From positions 47,615-111,614 of the forward strand of contig JAKCDC010000008.1 in the NCBI GenBank assembly GCA_021838635.1: DNA of 64,000 nt, given 5' to 3'. Shown piece after piece: positions 1-12,796 of the stretch. Position 1 is the first letter of the stretch, and every line of letters starts with the position of its first letter. The DNA is from Pseudomonadota bacterium. Lineage in GTDB: Bacteria; Pseudomonadota; Gammaproteobacteria; Steroidobacterales; Steroidobacteraceae. Position numbers and translations under genes: made by a program. The notes under the pieces are model-generated. The model made no database searches. It was not told the DNA's origin and was given only the letters and a program-made list of their open reading frames with translations.

Positions 1-486
1 GAGCACCCGGACGCTGAAGGCGCTGATCCAGTGGCGCACCCGCCGCTGCAGCTGCGCGGCACTCTCCCCGTCCCCACAGAGCAGCTCCAGTCCGCCGTCG
101 ATGCGCGGCATGGGACTGATCAGCACGAACCGCCGGCCGGCCCGGCGCGGCAGGCGCTCGAGCAGAGGGACACCCTCCGGCGCATCCTCCGGGGCGGCAT
201 CGAGCCGCTCGCCGCTCGAGCGATGATAGATGAACACCTGGCCTGCGCCGGCCGGGGCGCGCTGGCGCACCAGGCGGCCGTCCAGACGCACCTGGTCGCT
301 CGGGCCGACGCGCACCCCGAGGCTCGCCGGCGCACCGTTGACGGTCAGCCGGCCGGCACGGATCCAGTCTTCGGCCTCGCGGCGCGAGGCGAGCCCGGCC
401 TGCGCGAGCACCTTCTGCAACCGCTCCGGCGTGCCGTGTGACTCGGTTCGGGCTACAGATCGTCGCGACGGACGTCGGGTCGGCAC
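1..486 (-). CDS. RluB-like S4-domain pseudouridine synthase, C-terminal part outside window
   Basis: Only the first 162 codons are visible; the gene runs off the left edge. I start it at a GTG (484-486) one base after the scpB stop. Residues about 20-70 form a clear S4 RNA-binding domain (ERLQKVLAQAGLASRREAE followed by IRAGRLTVNG). RluB-family enzymes isomerise a uridine in 23S rRNA, and the position next to scpB is the usual one. Oddity: the catalytic-loop region normally reading GRLDxxTxGLLLLTxDG appears here as MPRIDGGLELLCGDG, two residues shorter, and the NKPxG motif is not recognisable (VFIYHRSSGERLDA stands there). The Asp is kept. It may be a divergent or non-catalytic paralogue; the missing C-terminus prevents a decision. 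Confidence 0.75.
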   Translation of the reverse strand, partial: MPTRRPSRRSVARTESHGTPERLQKVLAQAGLASRREAEDWIRAGRLTVNGAPASLGVRVGPSDQVRLDGRLVRQRAPAGAGQVFIYHRSSGERLDAAPEDAPEGVPLLERLPRRAGRRFVLISPMPRIDGGLELLCGDGESAAQLQRRVRHWISAFSVRVL

Positions 487-487
487 G

Positions 488-1420
488 TCAGTCGCGCTCC
501 CCGTCGGCGCCGGCCAGCATCTTGCGCGGCGGCTCGTCCGGCTCCTCGTTCGCCGCTTCCGCCTCGATCTGCACGGGCGGCTCGCCGCTCTGCGGCGCGG
601 CCTGCAGGTCGGCGTCCGGGTCGAGCGCCGCCTCCGGTGGATCGTCCACCGCCTCGAGGTCCTCCGCCCCAGCGCTGCGCGTCGCCGGGTCGGACTCGCC
701 ATCGTGCGGCTCGGCCGCGGGCTCCTCGCCCTGAGGACCCTCCGCCAGCGCCGGTGGGGGTGTGCCCGGCTCGCTCGAGGCCTCCACCTGCCTCTCGCCA
801 TCGCCGTCCGCCTGCGCAGGCGCAGCGTCCGGCGCCGCAGCGCCCTCGGGCGTTGCGGCGCTCGCGGCCAGATCAAGCTGCAGGTTCAGATCCGTAAGCG
901 CCTTGAGCTCCGCGAGCGGCGGCAAGTCATCGAGGCCCGAGAGTCCGAAATAATCCAGAAACTCCCGCGTCGTGCCGAGCAGCTCCGGCCGGCCCGGCAC
1001 ATCGCGCTGGCCGACGACGCGCACCCAGTTGCGCTCGAGCAATGTCTTGACGATGTTGGGATTGACCGCCACGCCGCGCACGTCCTCGATCTCCCCGCGG
1101 GTGATCGGCTGGCGGTAGGCGATCAGCGCCAACGTCTCGAGCAGCGCGCGCGAGTAGCGCGCCGGCCGCTCCGGCCAGAGCCGCGAGACTTCGGCGGCGA
1201 ACTCGCGGCGCACCTGGATGCGCCACCCCGAGGCGGTGTGTTTGACCTCGATGGCCCGCGCGGCATAGTCGGCCGCCAGCTGCTCGAGCGCCGCGCCGAG
1301 CGCCGCATCATCCGGGCGCGAGGTCTCATCGAACACCTGACCGAGCTCCGCGAGCGTCAGCGGCCGGCCGGCGGCGAGCAGTGCCGCCTCGATCACATTT
1401 CGCACATACGATTCAATCAT
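488..1420 (-). CDS. scpB: Segregation and condensation protein B
   Basis: ScpB forms the SMC-ScpA-ScpB condensin complex that organises and segregates the chromosome in the cytoplasm. Residues about 1-175 are the tandem winged-helix core (RYSRALLETLALIAYRQPI and the following VRGVAVNPNIVKTLLER are typical). From about residue 180 to 310 comes a long acidic, Pro/Ala/Glu-rich tail, much longer than in classical ScpB of about 200 aa; such tails occur in high-GC gammaproteobacteria. I chose the ATG at 1420 because AAGAGA lies at good spacing; a second ATG is two codons upstream (1426). The 5' end overlaps the end of scpA, so the pair is probably translationally coupled. smc itself lies in the same window at 8.7-12.2 kb. 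Confidence 0.95.
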   Translation of the reverse strand: MIESYVRNVIEAALLAAGRPLTLAELGQVFDETSRPDDAALGAALEQLAADYAARAIEVKHTASGWRIQVRREFAAEVSRLWPERPARYSRALLETLALIAYRQPITRGEIEDVRGVAVNPNIVKTLLERNWVRVVGQRDVPGRPELLGTTREFLDYFGLSGLDDLPPLAELKALTDLNLQLDLAASAATPEGAAAPDAAPAQADGDGERQVEASSEPGTPPPALAEGPQGEEPAAEPHDGESDPATRSAGAEDLEAVDDPPEAALDPDADLQAAPQSGEPPVQIEAEAANEEPDEPPRKMLAGADGERD

Positions 1421-2414
1421 CAGCATTCTCTTGGCTATCGGGTGCCTCGGTCTGATCCGCAAACGGTGCCGGCTCATCCTCCTCGAGGAAGCCTTCGGCC
1501 GCCTCGCCCGGCTCGGCGGAGGGCGCCTGCGCCTCCTCGGCGCCCACCACGCGCAGCGCGGGCTTGCCGGGACGCACGTGCAGGGGCGCGTAGGGCTCGG
1601 ACTGCACGATGTCGATCAGACCCTCGCGCACCAACTCGAGGATCGCCATGAAGGTCACCGTGACCCCCATGCGACCCTCTTCGGGTTTGAAGAGCCGGAC
1701 GAACTCGACGAACCCGCCGTGCTCGAGACTGCAGAGGATGGTGCCCATGCGCTCGCGCACCGAGAGCGCCTCGCGCTGGATGTGATGATGCGCGAACATC
1801 TCGGCGCGCACCACGACTTCCTGGAAGGCGAGCAGCATCTCCTTCAGCGTCACCTCCGGCAGCGAGCGCACCACCTGACGGTCGCGCAGCTCCGCGCCGG
1901 CCACGAAGTGATCGCGCTCCAGGCGCGCCAGCGCATCGATACTCTCGGCGGCGCGCTTGAACCGCTCGTACTCCTGCAGGCGGCGGACCAGCTCGGCGCG
2001 CGGATCCTCCTCGCCGTCGCTCTCGGCACTCTTCGGCCGCGGCAGGAGCATGCGCGATTTGATCTCCGCGAGCGTCGCGGCCATCACCAGGTACTCCCCG
2101 GCGAGCTCAAGCTGCAGATCCTGCATCAGCTCGATGTAGCGCATGTACTGGCGGGTGATCTCCGCCAGCGGAATGTCGAGGATGTCCAGGTTCTGCCGCC
2201 GGATCAGGTACAGCAGCAGATCGAGCGGCCCCTCGAAGGCCTCGAGAAACACCTCGAGGGCCTGCGGCGGGATGTACAGGTCGCGCGGCAGCTCGGTCAC
2301 CGGCTCGCCGTTGACCACCGCGAAGGGCATCTCCACCTGCTCCGGCGTCATCGGCGCCGTCGCGGACGGCGCTTCGCCTGCGGCGGCCGTCGGTTCGGGA
2401 TTCGTCTGGCTCAT
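1413..2414 (-). CDS. scpA: Segregation and condensation protein A
   Basis: Kleisin subunit bridging the two SMC heads, 333 aa. The N-terminal kleisin part has the hallmark FEGPLDLLLYLIRRQNLDILDIPLAEITRQY (quoted here in pieces: FEGPLDLLLYLIRRQ, then DILDIPLAEIT). The C-terminal winged helix (TVTFMAILELVREGLIDIVQ) is present, followed by a short acidic extension. The start ATG at 2414 lies 8 bases after the trpS stop, and scpB overlaps its end, so trpS-scpA-scpB-rluB reads as one minus-strand operon. The first 45 residues are low-complexity Ala/Pro/Thr. Confidence 0.95.
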   Translation of the reverse strand: MSQTNPEPTAAAGEAPSATAPMTPEQVEMPFAVVNGEPVTELPRDLYIPPQALEVFLEAFEGPLDLLLYLIRRQNLDILDIPLAEITRQYMRYIELMQDLQLELAGEYLVMAATLAEIKSRMLLPRPKSAESDGEEDPRAELVRRLQEYERFKRAAESIDALARLERDHFVAGAELRDRQVVRSLPEVTLKEMLLAFQEVVVRAEMFAHHHIQREALSVRERMGTILCSLEHGGFVEFVRLFKPEEGRMGVTVTFMAILELVREGLIDIVQSEPYAPLHVRPGKPALRVVGAEEAQAPSAEPGEAAEGFLEEDEPAPFADQTEAPDSQENADD

Positions 2415-2422
2415 CGGGGCGG

Positions 2423-3637
2423 TCAGTCGGTACGCAGGTGCATCGCGCGGCGCACTTCTTCGAGCGTCTCCCGGGCGGCATCGCGGGCCTTCTCGGCCCC
2501 TTCGGCGATGACATCGCGCAGCAGCTCGGGATTGTCGGTGTACTCCTGGGCGCGCCGGCGCATGCCGGTGACTTCCTCGATGATCTTGTCGATCACCGGC
2601 TGCTTGCACTCCAGGCAGCCGATCCCCGCCGAGCGGCATCCCTCGGCGGCCCAGGTGCGGGTGTCCTCGGCGGAGTAGATCTTGTGCAGGCCCCACACCG
2701 GACAGCGCTCCGGTTCGCCCGGATCGGTCCGCCGGGCGCGCGCCGGATCGGTCTTCATGGCGCGCAGCTTGCGGGTCACGGACTGCGGGTCCTCGCGCAG
2801 CTCGATGGTGTTGCCGTAGGACTTGGACATCTTGCGCCCGTCGAGGCCGGGCACCTTGGGCGTCTCGGTGAGCAGCGCCTGCGGCTCGGGCAGAATGCTC
2901 ACCCCACCGCCCTCGAGGTACCCGAGCAGCCGGTCCCGGTCGGCCACGGTGAGCCGGCTGACCCCGCTCACCAGCGCCCGGGCGCGCTCGAGCGCCTCAT
3001 GATCACCGGCTTCCTGGAACTTGCGCCGCAGCTGCCGGTAGAGCGTGGTGTTGCGCCCGCCGAGGGCTTTGATGGCCCGCTCGACCTTCTCCTCGAAGTC
3101 CGGCTCACGCCCATAGAGGTGGTTGAAGCGGCGCGCCGTCTCGCGCGTGAGCTCCACGTGCGCCACCTGATCCTCCCCGACCGGCACGTGCTGGGCGCGG
3201 TAGACGAGGATGTCCGCGCTCTGCAGCAGCGGGTAGCCGAGGAACCCGTAGGTGGCCAGATCGCGGTCCTTCAGCTGCTCCTGCTGGTCCTTGTAGCTCG
3301 GTACCCGCTCGAGCCAGCCGAGCGGGGTGATCATCGAGAGCAGCAGGTGCAGCTCGGCGTGCTCGGGCACGTGCGACTGCACGAACAGCGTCGCGACGCC
3401 CGGGTTCAGCCCCGCGGCGAGCCAGTCGATCAGCACCTCGTGCACGTACTGCGGCAGCCGCGCGGTATCCTCATACCCGGTGGTCAGCATGTGCCAGTCG
3501 GCGACGAAGAAATAGCACTCGTACTCGTACTGCAAGCGCACCCAGTTGCGCAGCGCCCCGTGATAGTTGCCCAGGTGCAGCCGGCCGGTGGGCCGCATAC
3601 CGGACAGGACCCGCCCGCCGGGGTTGGGAGTGCTCAT
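2423..3637 (-). CDS. trpS: Tryptophan--tRNA ligase
   Basis: Class I aminoacyl-tRNA synthetase charging tRNA-Trp. The HIGH-type motif is HLGN at residues 21-24 and the KMSKS loop is at 269-273. At 404 aa it is about 70 longer than E. coli TrpS; the extra sequence lies around residues 170-245, between the catalytic core and the KMSKS loop (a Lys/Arg/Glu-rich helical segment), a layout known from Xanthomonas-type enzymes. First gene of the trpS-scpA-scpB-rluB run. Confidence 0.97.
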   Translation of the reverse strand: MSTPNPGGRVLSGMRPTGRLHLGNYHGALRNWVRLQYEYECYFFVADWHMLTTGYEDTARLPQYVHEVLIDWLAAGLNPGVATLFVQSHVPEHAELHLLLSMITPLGWLERVPSYKDQQEQLKDRDLATYGFLGYPLLQSADILVYRAQHVPVGEDQVAHVELTRETARRFNHLYGREPDFEEKVERAIKALGGRNTTLYRQLRRKFQEAGDHEALERARALVSGVSRLTVADRDRLLGYLEGGGVSILPEPQALLTETPKVPGLDGRKMSKSYGNTIELREDPQSVTRKLRAMKTDPARARRTDPGEPERCPVWGLHKIYSAEDTRTWAAEGCRSAGIGCLECKQPVIDKIIEEVTGMRRRAQEYTDNPELLRDVIAEGAEKARDAARETLEEVRRAMHLRTD

Positions 3638-3663
3638 CGAACCTCTCTCGTGCCGCTAAACGA

Positions 3664-4308
3664 TCAGTATACCGTTTCGCCCCCGCCCCCGAGGATCGGT
3701 GCAAGCGGCCCGCGCCCGACCCTCAGCACCGTCGGTGGCGTGACCGACAGATCCACCACCGTGGTCGGCACCACCCCGCAATCACCTCCATCGAGCACCG
3801 CATCGAGCTCGTGACCGAGCCGCTCGTGGATCTCCCGGGCCGAGGTGAGCGGCGCGGCATCCTGCGGCAGCATGAGCGTGCTGCTCATCAGCGGCTCACC
3901 GAGCTCGCGCATCAGCATCAGCGGCACCTGATGCTCCGGGACGCGCACCCCGATGGTGCGCCGCTTGGGGTTCTGCAGCCGCCGCGGCGTCTCGCGGCTG
4001 GCCTTGACGAGAAAGGTGTACGGACCGGGCAGACAGGTGCGCAGCATGCGGAACTGCCAGGTCTCCAGACGCGCAAAGCGCCCGACCTGGGCCAGATCGG
4101 CGCACACCAGCGTGAAATGATGGTGGCGGTCGGCCGCGCGGATGCGTCGCACCCGCTCAAGCGCCTGGGTATCGCCCAGATGCCAGCCGAGGGCGTAGCA
4201 CGAGTCGGTCGGGTAGGCGATCAGGCCGCCGCCGCGCACGATGTCCGCCGCGAGGCGGATCAGGCGCGCCTGGGGCGTCACCGGATGCAGCTCCAGGTAC
4301 TCACTCAC
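3664..4308 (-). CDS. YciO/Sua5/YrdC-family protein
   Basis: 214 aa with the YrdC fold: SEYLELHP near the N-terminus, GGLIAYPTDSCYALGWHLGD as the nucleotide-binding region, and LPGPYTFLVKASRETPRR. Family members bind double-stranded RNA or ATP; Sua5/TsaC makes threonylcarbamoyl-AMP for tRNA t6A. The short length and the placement beside trpS fit the YciO subgroup better than TsaC, and the reaction of YciO is less certain. The start chosen is GTG at 4306-4308 with AGGAGG about ten bases upstream. It is followed after 26 bases by trpS. Confidence 0.85.
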   Translation of the reverse strand: MSEYLELHPVTPQARLIRLAADIVRGGGLIAYPTDSCYALGWHLGDTQALERVRRIRAADRHHHFTLVCADLAQVGRFARLETWQFRMLRTCLPGPYTFLVKASRETPRRLQNPKRRTIGVRVPEHQVPLMLMRELGEPLMSSTLMLPQDAAPLTSAREIHERLGHELDAVLDGGDCGVVPTTVVDLSVTPPTVLRVGRGPLAPILGGGGETVY

Positions 4309-4417
4309 CGGCTCGCGCCTCCTCCTGACCCATCGGCTGCCCGCTCCCTTGGGGAGCATCGGCGCTCGAGTGCGTTATGATACCCGCATCACGAACCGGA
4401 ACGGCCCCGCCCCGCGG

Positions 4418-4711
4418 ATGAATCCCACGCCTAAAGTCTCCCTCAACGACATTCGCGCCGCGCTCGAGCGCTCACTTGCGCCGACGGCGCTGGAAGTGCT
4501 CGACGACAGCGCGCGCCACGCGGGCCATGCCGGGGCGCGCTCGGGCGGACATTACCGCGTCTGCGTAGTGTCGGCGGCCTTCGCCGGCCGCTCCCGGCTC
4601 GAGCGCCACCGCCTGGTCTACCAGGCACTCGAGCCGCTGATGGGCCAGGGCATCCATGCGCTGAATATCCGCGCGGGCGCCCCGGAGGACCCGCCGCATC
4701 CGGTCACTTGA
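4418..4711 (+). CDS. bolA: BolA family protein
   Basis: 97 aa. The BolA fold is shown by the segment ALEVLDDSARHAGHAGARSG and the region SRLERHRLVYQALEPLMGQG, with the conserved HALNI near the C-terminus. BolA proteins partner monothiol glutaredoxins in Fe-S handling and act in stress and envelope regulation. The invariant His of the class (in RHRLVY) is kept. It is divergent from the yciO-like gene and directly upstream of the PpiC lipoprotein on the same strand. Confidence 0.9.
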   Translation: MNPTPKVSLNDIRAALERSLAPTALEVLDDSARHAGHAGARSGGHYRVCVVSAAFAGRSRLERHRLVYQALEPLMGQGIHALNIRAGAPEDPPHPVT

Positions 4712-4769
4712 GCCGGGCTCGGCCACTCGGCCGGGCCCTCTCGCTTTCCACCACCCTAACGAGAACCTC

Positions 4770-5720
4770 ATGAAGCATCTCAGGATCCTCTGCATCGGGC
4801 TCGCCGCGCTCGGCCTGGCCGCCTGTCACGGCAAACCCTCCTCGAGCGCCGGCGCTTCCGCCGCGGTCGCCACGGTCAACGGCCACCCGATCACGCGCCA
4901 GTTCTACGACTCATACATCAAGATGGTGTCCGGCGGGCGCACCCCGAGTGAGCTCACGCCGCAGCAGCGCGCGATGGTGCTCGATGGGCTGATCCGCGCC
5001 GAGGCGGTCGCCCAGGCCGCCGTCAAGAAGGGGCTGGACAAGCAGCCGCATACCCAGACGATGCTGAAGCTGACCCGCCTGAACGTGCTCGAGCAGGCGC
5101 TCTCGGATCAGTACCTCGCCAACGCCGCGCCCACCGATGCGCAACTGCAATCGGTGTACGACCAGCAGCTCGCCAAGTTCCCCCAGGTCGAGTACCACGC
5201 GCGGCACATCCTGGTGAAGAGCAAGGCCGAGGCTGTGCAGATCATCCACCAGCTCGACGCCGATCACGACCGCAACTTCGCGGCGCTCGCGAAGAAGGAC
5301 TCGCAGGATCCGGGTTCGGCGCAGAACGGGGGGGATCTTGGCTGGTTCCCGCCGAACAACATGGTGCCTTCGTTCTCCGCAGCGCTCGCGAAACTCAAGG
5401 TCGGACAGGTCACCCAGACGCCGGTGCACACGCGCTTCGGCTGGCACGTGATCCAGCTGCTCGGCACGCGGCCGATGCACGCCCCGAGCTTCGCGCAGGT
5501 CAAGGCTCGCCTGAAGCAGGCGTTGGAGAACAAGAAGTTCCAGACCTACACCACCTCCCTGGTGAAGAAGGCGAAGGTCGAGACCTACCTCGACCCGCAG
5601 ACCGGTGAGCTCTCGGCGAAGCCGACCGCGGGCATGCCGGCGATTCCGGCCCCGACTGCGGCGCCGGCCCCGACCGCCGCACCGAGTGCCCCCCCGGCGG
5701 CAGCCCCGTCAGGTCACTGA
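4770..5720 (+). CDS. PpiC-type peptidyl-prolyl isomerase lipoprotein
   Basis: 316 aa. The N-terminus is a lipoprotein signal (ILCIGLAALGLAAC) with Cys20 as lipidation site. A SurA/PrsA-like N-terminal helical region (about 40-130) precedes a parvulin domain (about 140-235) with ARHILVK, GGDLGWF, MVPSF and FGWHVIQLL. After a short tail the protein ends in an Ala/Pro/Thr repeat of about 35 residues, perhaps a wall- or membrane-spacing linker. Likely role: folding of periplasmic or outer-membrane proteins. A strong hairpin follows the gene. Confidence 0.9.
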   Translation: MKHLRILCIGLAALGLAACHGKPSSSAGASAAVATVNGHPITRQFYDSYIKMVSGGRTPSELTPQQRAMVLDGLIRAEAVAQAAVKKGLDKQPHTQTMLKLTRLNVLEQALSDQYLANAAPTDAQLQSVYDQQLAKFPQVEYHARHILVKSKAEAVQIIHQLDADHDRNFAALAKKDSQDPGSAQNGGDLGWFPPNNMVPSFSAALAKLKVGQVTQTPVHTRFGWHVIQLLGTRPMHAPSFAQVKARLKQALENKKFQTYTTSLVKKAKVETYLDPQTGELSAKPTAGMPAIPAPTAAPAPTAAPSAPPAAAPSGH

Positions 5721-5735
5721 GCGATCGGATCGATC

Positions 5736-5767
5736 CTCTGCGGAGCGGCGTCAGCCGCTCCGCAGAG
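5736..5767. terminator. Bidirectional hairpin between ppiC-like gene and ligA
   Basis: Perfect 14-bp inverted repeat CTCTGCGGAGCGGC / GCCGCTCCGCAGAG with a 4-base loop GTCA, lying between the stops of two convergent genes (5720 and 5776). There is no U-run on either strand, so it may act as a transcript-end stabiliser or a Rho-assisted terminator. Confidence 0.7.
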
Positions 5768-5775
5768 GGACGTCC

Positions 5776-8740
<2,965 letters not shown>

Positions 8741-8741
<1 letters not shown>

Positions 8742-11700
8742 CAGACGGCGGCCAGCCGGACCGCCTCGTCCACATCCACGGCCACCAGCCGCGACACCCC
8801 CGCCTCGTGCATCGTCACGCCGAGCAGCTGGGCGGCCAGTTGCATGGTGGTCTTGTTGTGAGTGATGAAGATGAACTGTACGCGCTCGGACATCTCCCGG
8901 ACAATGTCGCAGAAGCGCCCGACGTTGGCCTCATCGAGCGGCGCATCCACCTCATCGAGCAGACAGAACGGCGCGGGGTTCAGATCGAAGATCGAGAACA
9001 CCAGCGCCACCGCGGTGAGCGCCTTCTCCCCACCGGAGAGCTGGTGGATGGAGCTGTTCTTCTTCCCCGGCGGACGCGCCATCACCGATACCCCGGCATT
9101 GAGCACGTCGTCCCCGACGAGCTCAAGGTACGCATGTCCCCCGCCGAAGAGGCGCGGGAACTTCTCCTTCATGCCGCTGTTGATCTTCTCGAAGGTCTCC
9201 TCAAAGCGCGTGCGCGTCTCCTTGTCGATGCGCCGCATCGCCTCCTCGAGAGTCTCCAGCGCGCTGGTCAGGTCGGCGAACTGCCGATCGAGGTACTCCT
9301 TGCGTTCGGTCTGCTCGGTGAGCTCCTCGATCGCCGCGAGATTGACCTGCCCCAACTTCTCGATGCCGGCGCGCAGCTCCGCGAGGTTCTGCTCCCACTG
9401 CGCCACGGTGGCCTCGCTGAGCAGTCCCTGCTCGACCTCGGGGAGCTCCAGGTGCGTGGCGCTGAACTGCTCAAAGAGCGACTCGCGCCGCACGCGATTC
9501 TCCTGCGCCGCAAAGCGCGCCGCCTCCATCGCCTCGCGGGCATGGTGGGCGCGCCGCTCGGCCTCGGTGCGCTGCTGCTCGAGCGTGCGCATCGCGATGT
9601 CGACTTCCTCCAGCGCCGCACGCGCCGCAGCGAGCTGCTGCTCGACCTCGAGCCGCTGTGAGAGCGCCTCGTTCAGCCGCGCCTCGAGCGCGAGCACCGG
9701 GGCATCGCCGCCGGAGAGTTCCTGCTCGAGCTCCTCACGACGCCGCTCGAGCTGCACGCGCTGCTCACCCATGCGCGCCAGGCTCGTGAGCGCGGCGCTC
9801 TCGGCGGAGCGGCGCGACTCGATGCGCACCATCAGGTCACGCGCACCGAGCTGCGCGGCCTGGGCGCGCGAACGCGCCGCGCTCACACCCTCGCGGCGCA
9901 CTTCGCGCTCCTCCTCCAGTTCCTCGCGCGCGCCGTTGAGCTCGGCGAGCCGCTCGATGCTCGCCTCGAGCGAGGCGCGCGCACCGCTCATCGTCGTGCG
10001 CGCCGCGTCCCCCTCGCGCACGAGCTCGGCATGCTCCTCATCGATGCGGCTGCGCCGCGCGAGCGTCTGCTCCTCCCGCGCTTGCGCCGCCTGCAAAGCG
10101 GCGGCCAGTTCGGCGTGCCGGCGCTGCGCGCCGTGGATCTGACTCTGCGTGCCGTCGCGCTCGGACTCCGCGCGCGCCAGTCCGTCGCGCACCGCGGCAA
10201 GTTCGCCCTCGGCCTCGCGCACGCGCGCCTCGGCCTCGGCGGCCGCATTGCGCAGACTCTTCAGCCGGTGTTCGCGCTCAATGATGCCGGCATGCGGATC
10301 GACGCCGCGGCTGACCCGCAGCCAGGCGCGCCCGACCCACTCCCCGTTGCGGGTGATGATCGACTCGTGCGGACCGAGTTCGGCGCGGGCGCGCAGCGCC
10401 TCGCTCAGCGTCTCAGCGGTGCGCACGCCGGCGAGCGCGCCGCGCGCGGCGGCGGACCCGGACACTTTTTCCGCCAGCGTCGGCCCGGTGGCGCCCCGCG
10501 GGGCGCCGCCGGAGGATTCCTGCACGAGCACGAGGCGGCCCTCGCGCAGCGACTGCAGGGGCTCGGCCAGTGGATCGAGCGCCTCGACGCAGACGGCCTC
10601 CAGATAATCCCCGAGGGCGGTCTCGACGGCCCGTTCCCAGCCCTTCTCGACCTCGAGCCGCTCGGCGAGGCGCTCAGCGCCGGCGAGTCCGGCGCCGCCG
10701 AGCCACTCGCGCACCTGTCCGGCGCTGCTCGAGAGCGCAGCCTTCTGCACCGCCTCGAGCGAGGTGCACTCCTCGCGTGAGCGCTCACGCGCCTCCCGCG
10801 AGCGCTGCAGGTCCCGTTCGGCCTGCAACTGCGCGCCGCGGGCCGCCTGCACACGCTCGAGCGTGTCCGTCAGGCGCTCGGCCAGCACCTCGGTCGTCTC
10901 GCGCGCCTCGCGCTCCTCGGCCTGAAGCCGCGCGAGCTGCTCGGTGGACTGCTGCGCCGCGAGCGCCTCGCGCTCCAGCGCGAGCCGCTCGCTCTGTGCG
11001 GCGAGACGGCGCAGCTGGTTGTCGAGCTGCTCGATGCGGGCCCGCTCGACCTGTGCGGTGCGATCGGCCGCGCCGAGGGCGTGATTCAGTTGCTCCCAAC
11101 GCTCCTGCCAGGCGGCGAGTTCCCCCTCGGCCGACTCCAACGCCTCGGCAGCGGCCTGCTCGGCCTGCTGGGCGCCCTCGAGCGCCGGGGCGGACTGTTC
11201 GAGCTCGGCACGCACGGCGGCGAGCTCACGTTCCTCGCGCTCGATGTGCGCGGCGAGTTCCGCCAGACTGGCTCGCGCCTGTGTCAGATCGGTGCGCTGG
11301 CGCTCGCGCAGCTCGCGAGTGTGCTGGATCGACTGCTCGAGGCGCGAGATCTCCGCGCCGAGGGCATAATGGCGCGCCTGCACCGCCGAGAGCTGCTCGC
11401 CGGCGCCGGCGTGGCGCTCGCGCGCGCTCTCGATCGCGGCCTCCGCGGCCCGCTGATCGGCGAGGGCGGCCTGCATCTCGAGCTCACGCTCGCGGGTGGC
11501 GCTGTCGTGCACTTCGGCGCCGCTGTCGAGCTCGCGCATGCGCAGCGCGAGCAACTCCGCGAGCGTGCGCCGCTCCTGCTCCTTCAGCCCCTGGTAGCGC
11601 CGCGCGGTGGCCGCCTGACGCTGCAGGTGACGGATCTGCTTCTCGATCTCCTCGCGCACATCCTGCAGACGCTCGAGATTCTCGCGCGTCTCGGCGATGC

Positions 11701-12247
11701 GGCTCTCGGTCTCGCGCCGCCGCTCCTTGTAGCGGGAGATCCCGGCGGCCTCCTCGACGAACGCGCGCATGTCCTCGGCGCGCGCCTCGATGATGCGCGA
11801 GATGGTGCCCTGCTCGATGATCGCGTAGCTGCGCGAGCCGAGGCCGGTGCCGAGGAACAGGTTGGTGATGTCCTTGCGTCGGCAGCGCGCCCCGTTGATG
11901 TAGTAGCCCGAGGAGCCATCACGCGAGACCTGGCGCTTCAGCGCGATCTCGTTGTAGCTCGCATACGCGCCGCCGACCTTGCCGTCGGAGTTGTCGAACA
12001 CCAGCTCCACCGAGGCGGTGCCGACCGGCTTGCGCTGCGAGGAGCCGTTGAAGATGACATCGGCCATGTTGTCGCCGCGCAGATGCTTGGCCGACAGCTC
12101 GCCCATCACCCAGCGCACCGCGTCGATCACGTTCGACTTGCCGCAGCCGTTCGGACCGACCACGCCGGTGAGATTGCTCGGGAAGGTGACTTGGGTGGGA
12201 TCGACGAAGGACTTGAATCCGGCGAGCTTGATTTTCGTCAGCCGCAT
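8741..12247 (-). CDS. smc: Chromosome partition protein Smc
   Basis: 1168 aa ATPase of the condensin complex. Walker A GPNGCGKSN is at residues 31-39. Two long Glu/Arg/Ala-rich coiled coils flank a hinge around residues 500-640 (VRTAETLSEALRARAELG region). Near the C-terminus are the ABC signature LSGGEKAL and Walker B LLDEVDAPLDEAN. The presence of scpA and scpB in the same window shows an Smc-ScpAB system rather than MukBEF. The first 50 codons are very highly conserved in sequence type and fix the ATG at 12247. Confidence 0.97.
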
Positions 12248-12313
12248 CTACTGATCTTCCGTTCTCTTCTGGAGGCCGCCGCAGCGAAGCGCGGTAGTGT
12301 AGAGTAATTGCCC

Positions 12314-12703
12314 ATGCCCTCACAGCCTGCCCCGTCCATCGAGACGTTCCCCAATCCCTGCCCCGGGTCCGACTACACCATCCGCATGCGGATCCCGGAG
12401 TTCACTTGTCTGTGTCCGCGCACCGGGCAGCCGGACTTCGCCACGCTCAAGCTCGCCTACGTGCCCGATCAGCGCTGCGTGGAGCTGAAGTCATTGAAGC
12501 TGTACATCTGGTCGTTCCGCGACCGCGGCGCGTTCCACGAGGCGCTCACCAATGAGATCGCCGATCTGCTCGCCGCCGAGCTGGAACCGCGCTTTTTGCG
12601 CCTCGAGGGGCGCTTCAAGGTGCGCGGGGGGATCTACACGCGGGTCATCGCCGAGCGGCGCTCGGCGCACTGGCAGCCCCCCCCGCCGGTCCGCCTGCCC
12701 TAG
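12314..12703 (+). CDS. queF: NADPH-dependent 7-cyano-7-deazaguanine reductase, short (type I) form
   Basis: 129 aa, so the unimodular QueF form. It reduces preQ0 to preQ1 for queuosine in tRNA. The catalytic Cys is C34 in [13 protein letters not shown], and the substrate motif [10 protein letters not shown] follows. I use the ATG at 12314; a TTG two codons upstream is less likely. The gene is divergent from smc with only 66 bases between. Confidence 0.95.
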   Translation: MPSQPAPSIETFPNPCPGSDYTIRMRIPEFTCLCPRTGQPDFATLKLAYVPDQRCVELKSLKLYIWSFRDRGAFHEALTNEIADLLAAELEPRFLRLEGRFKVRGGIYTRVIAERRSAHWQPPPPVRLP

Positions 12704-12796
12704 CGCCGGCGCGCCCGGCGCACGCGGCGCTGTACAGGCCCAAGGGCGCCGGTATAATCGCGCGTCCCGCAAGAGCCTTATGCGTAGGAGCAAGTG

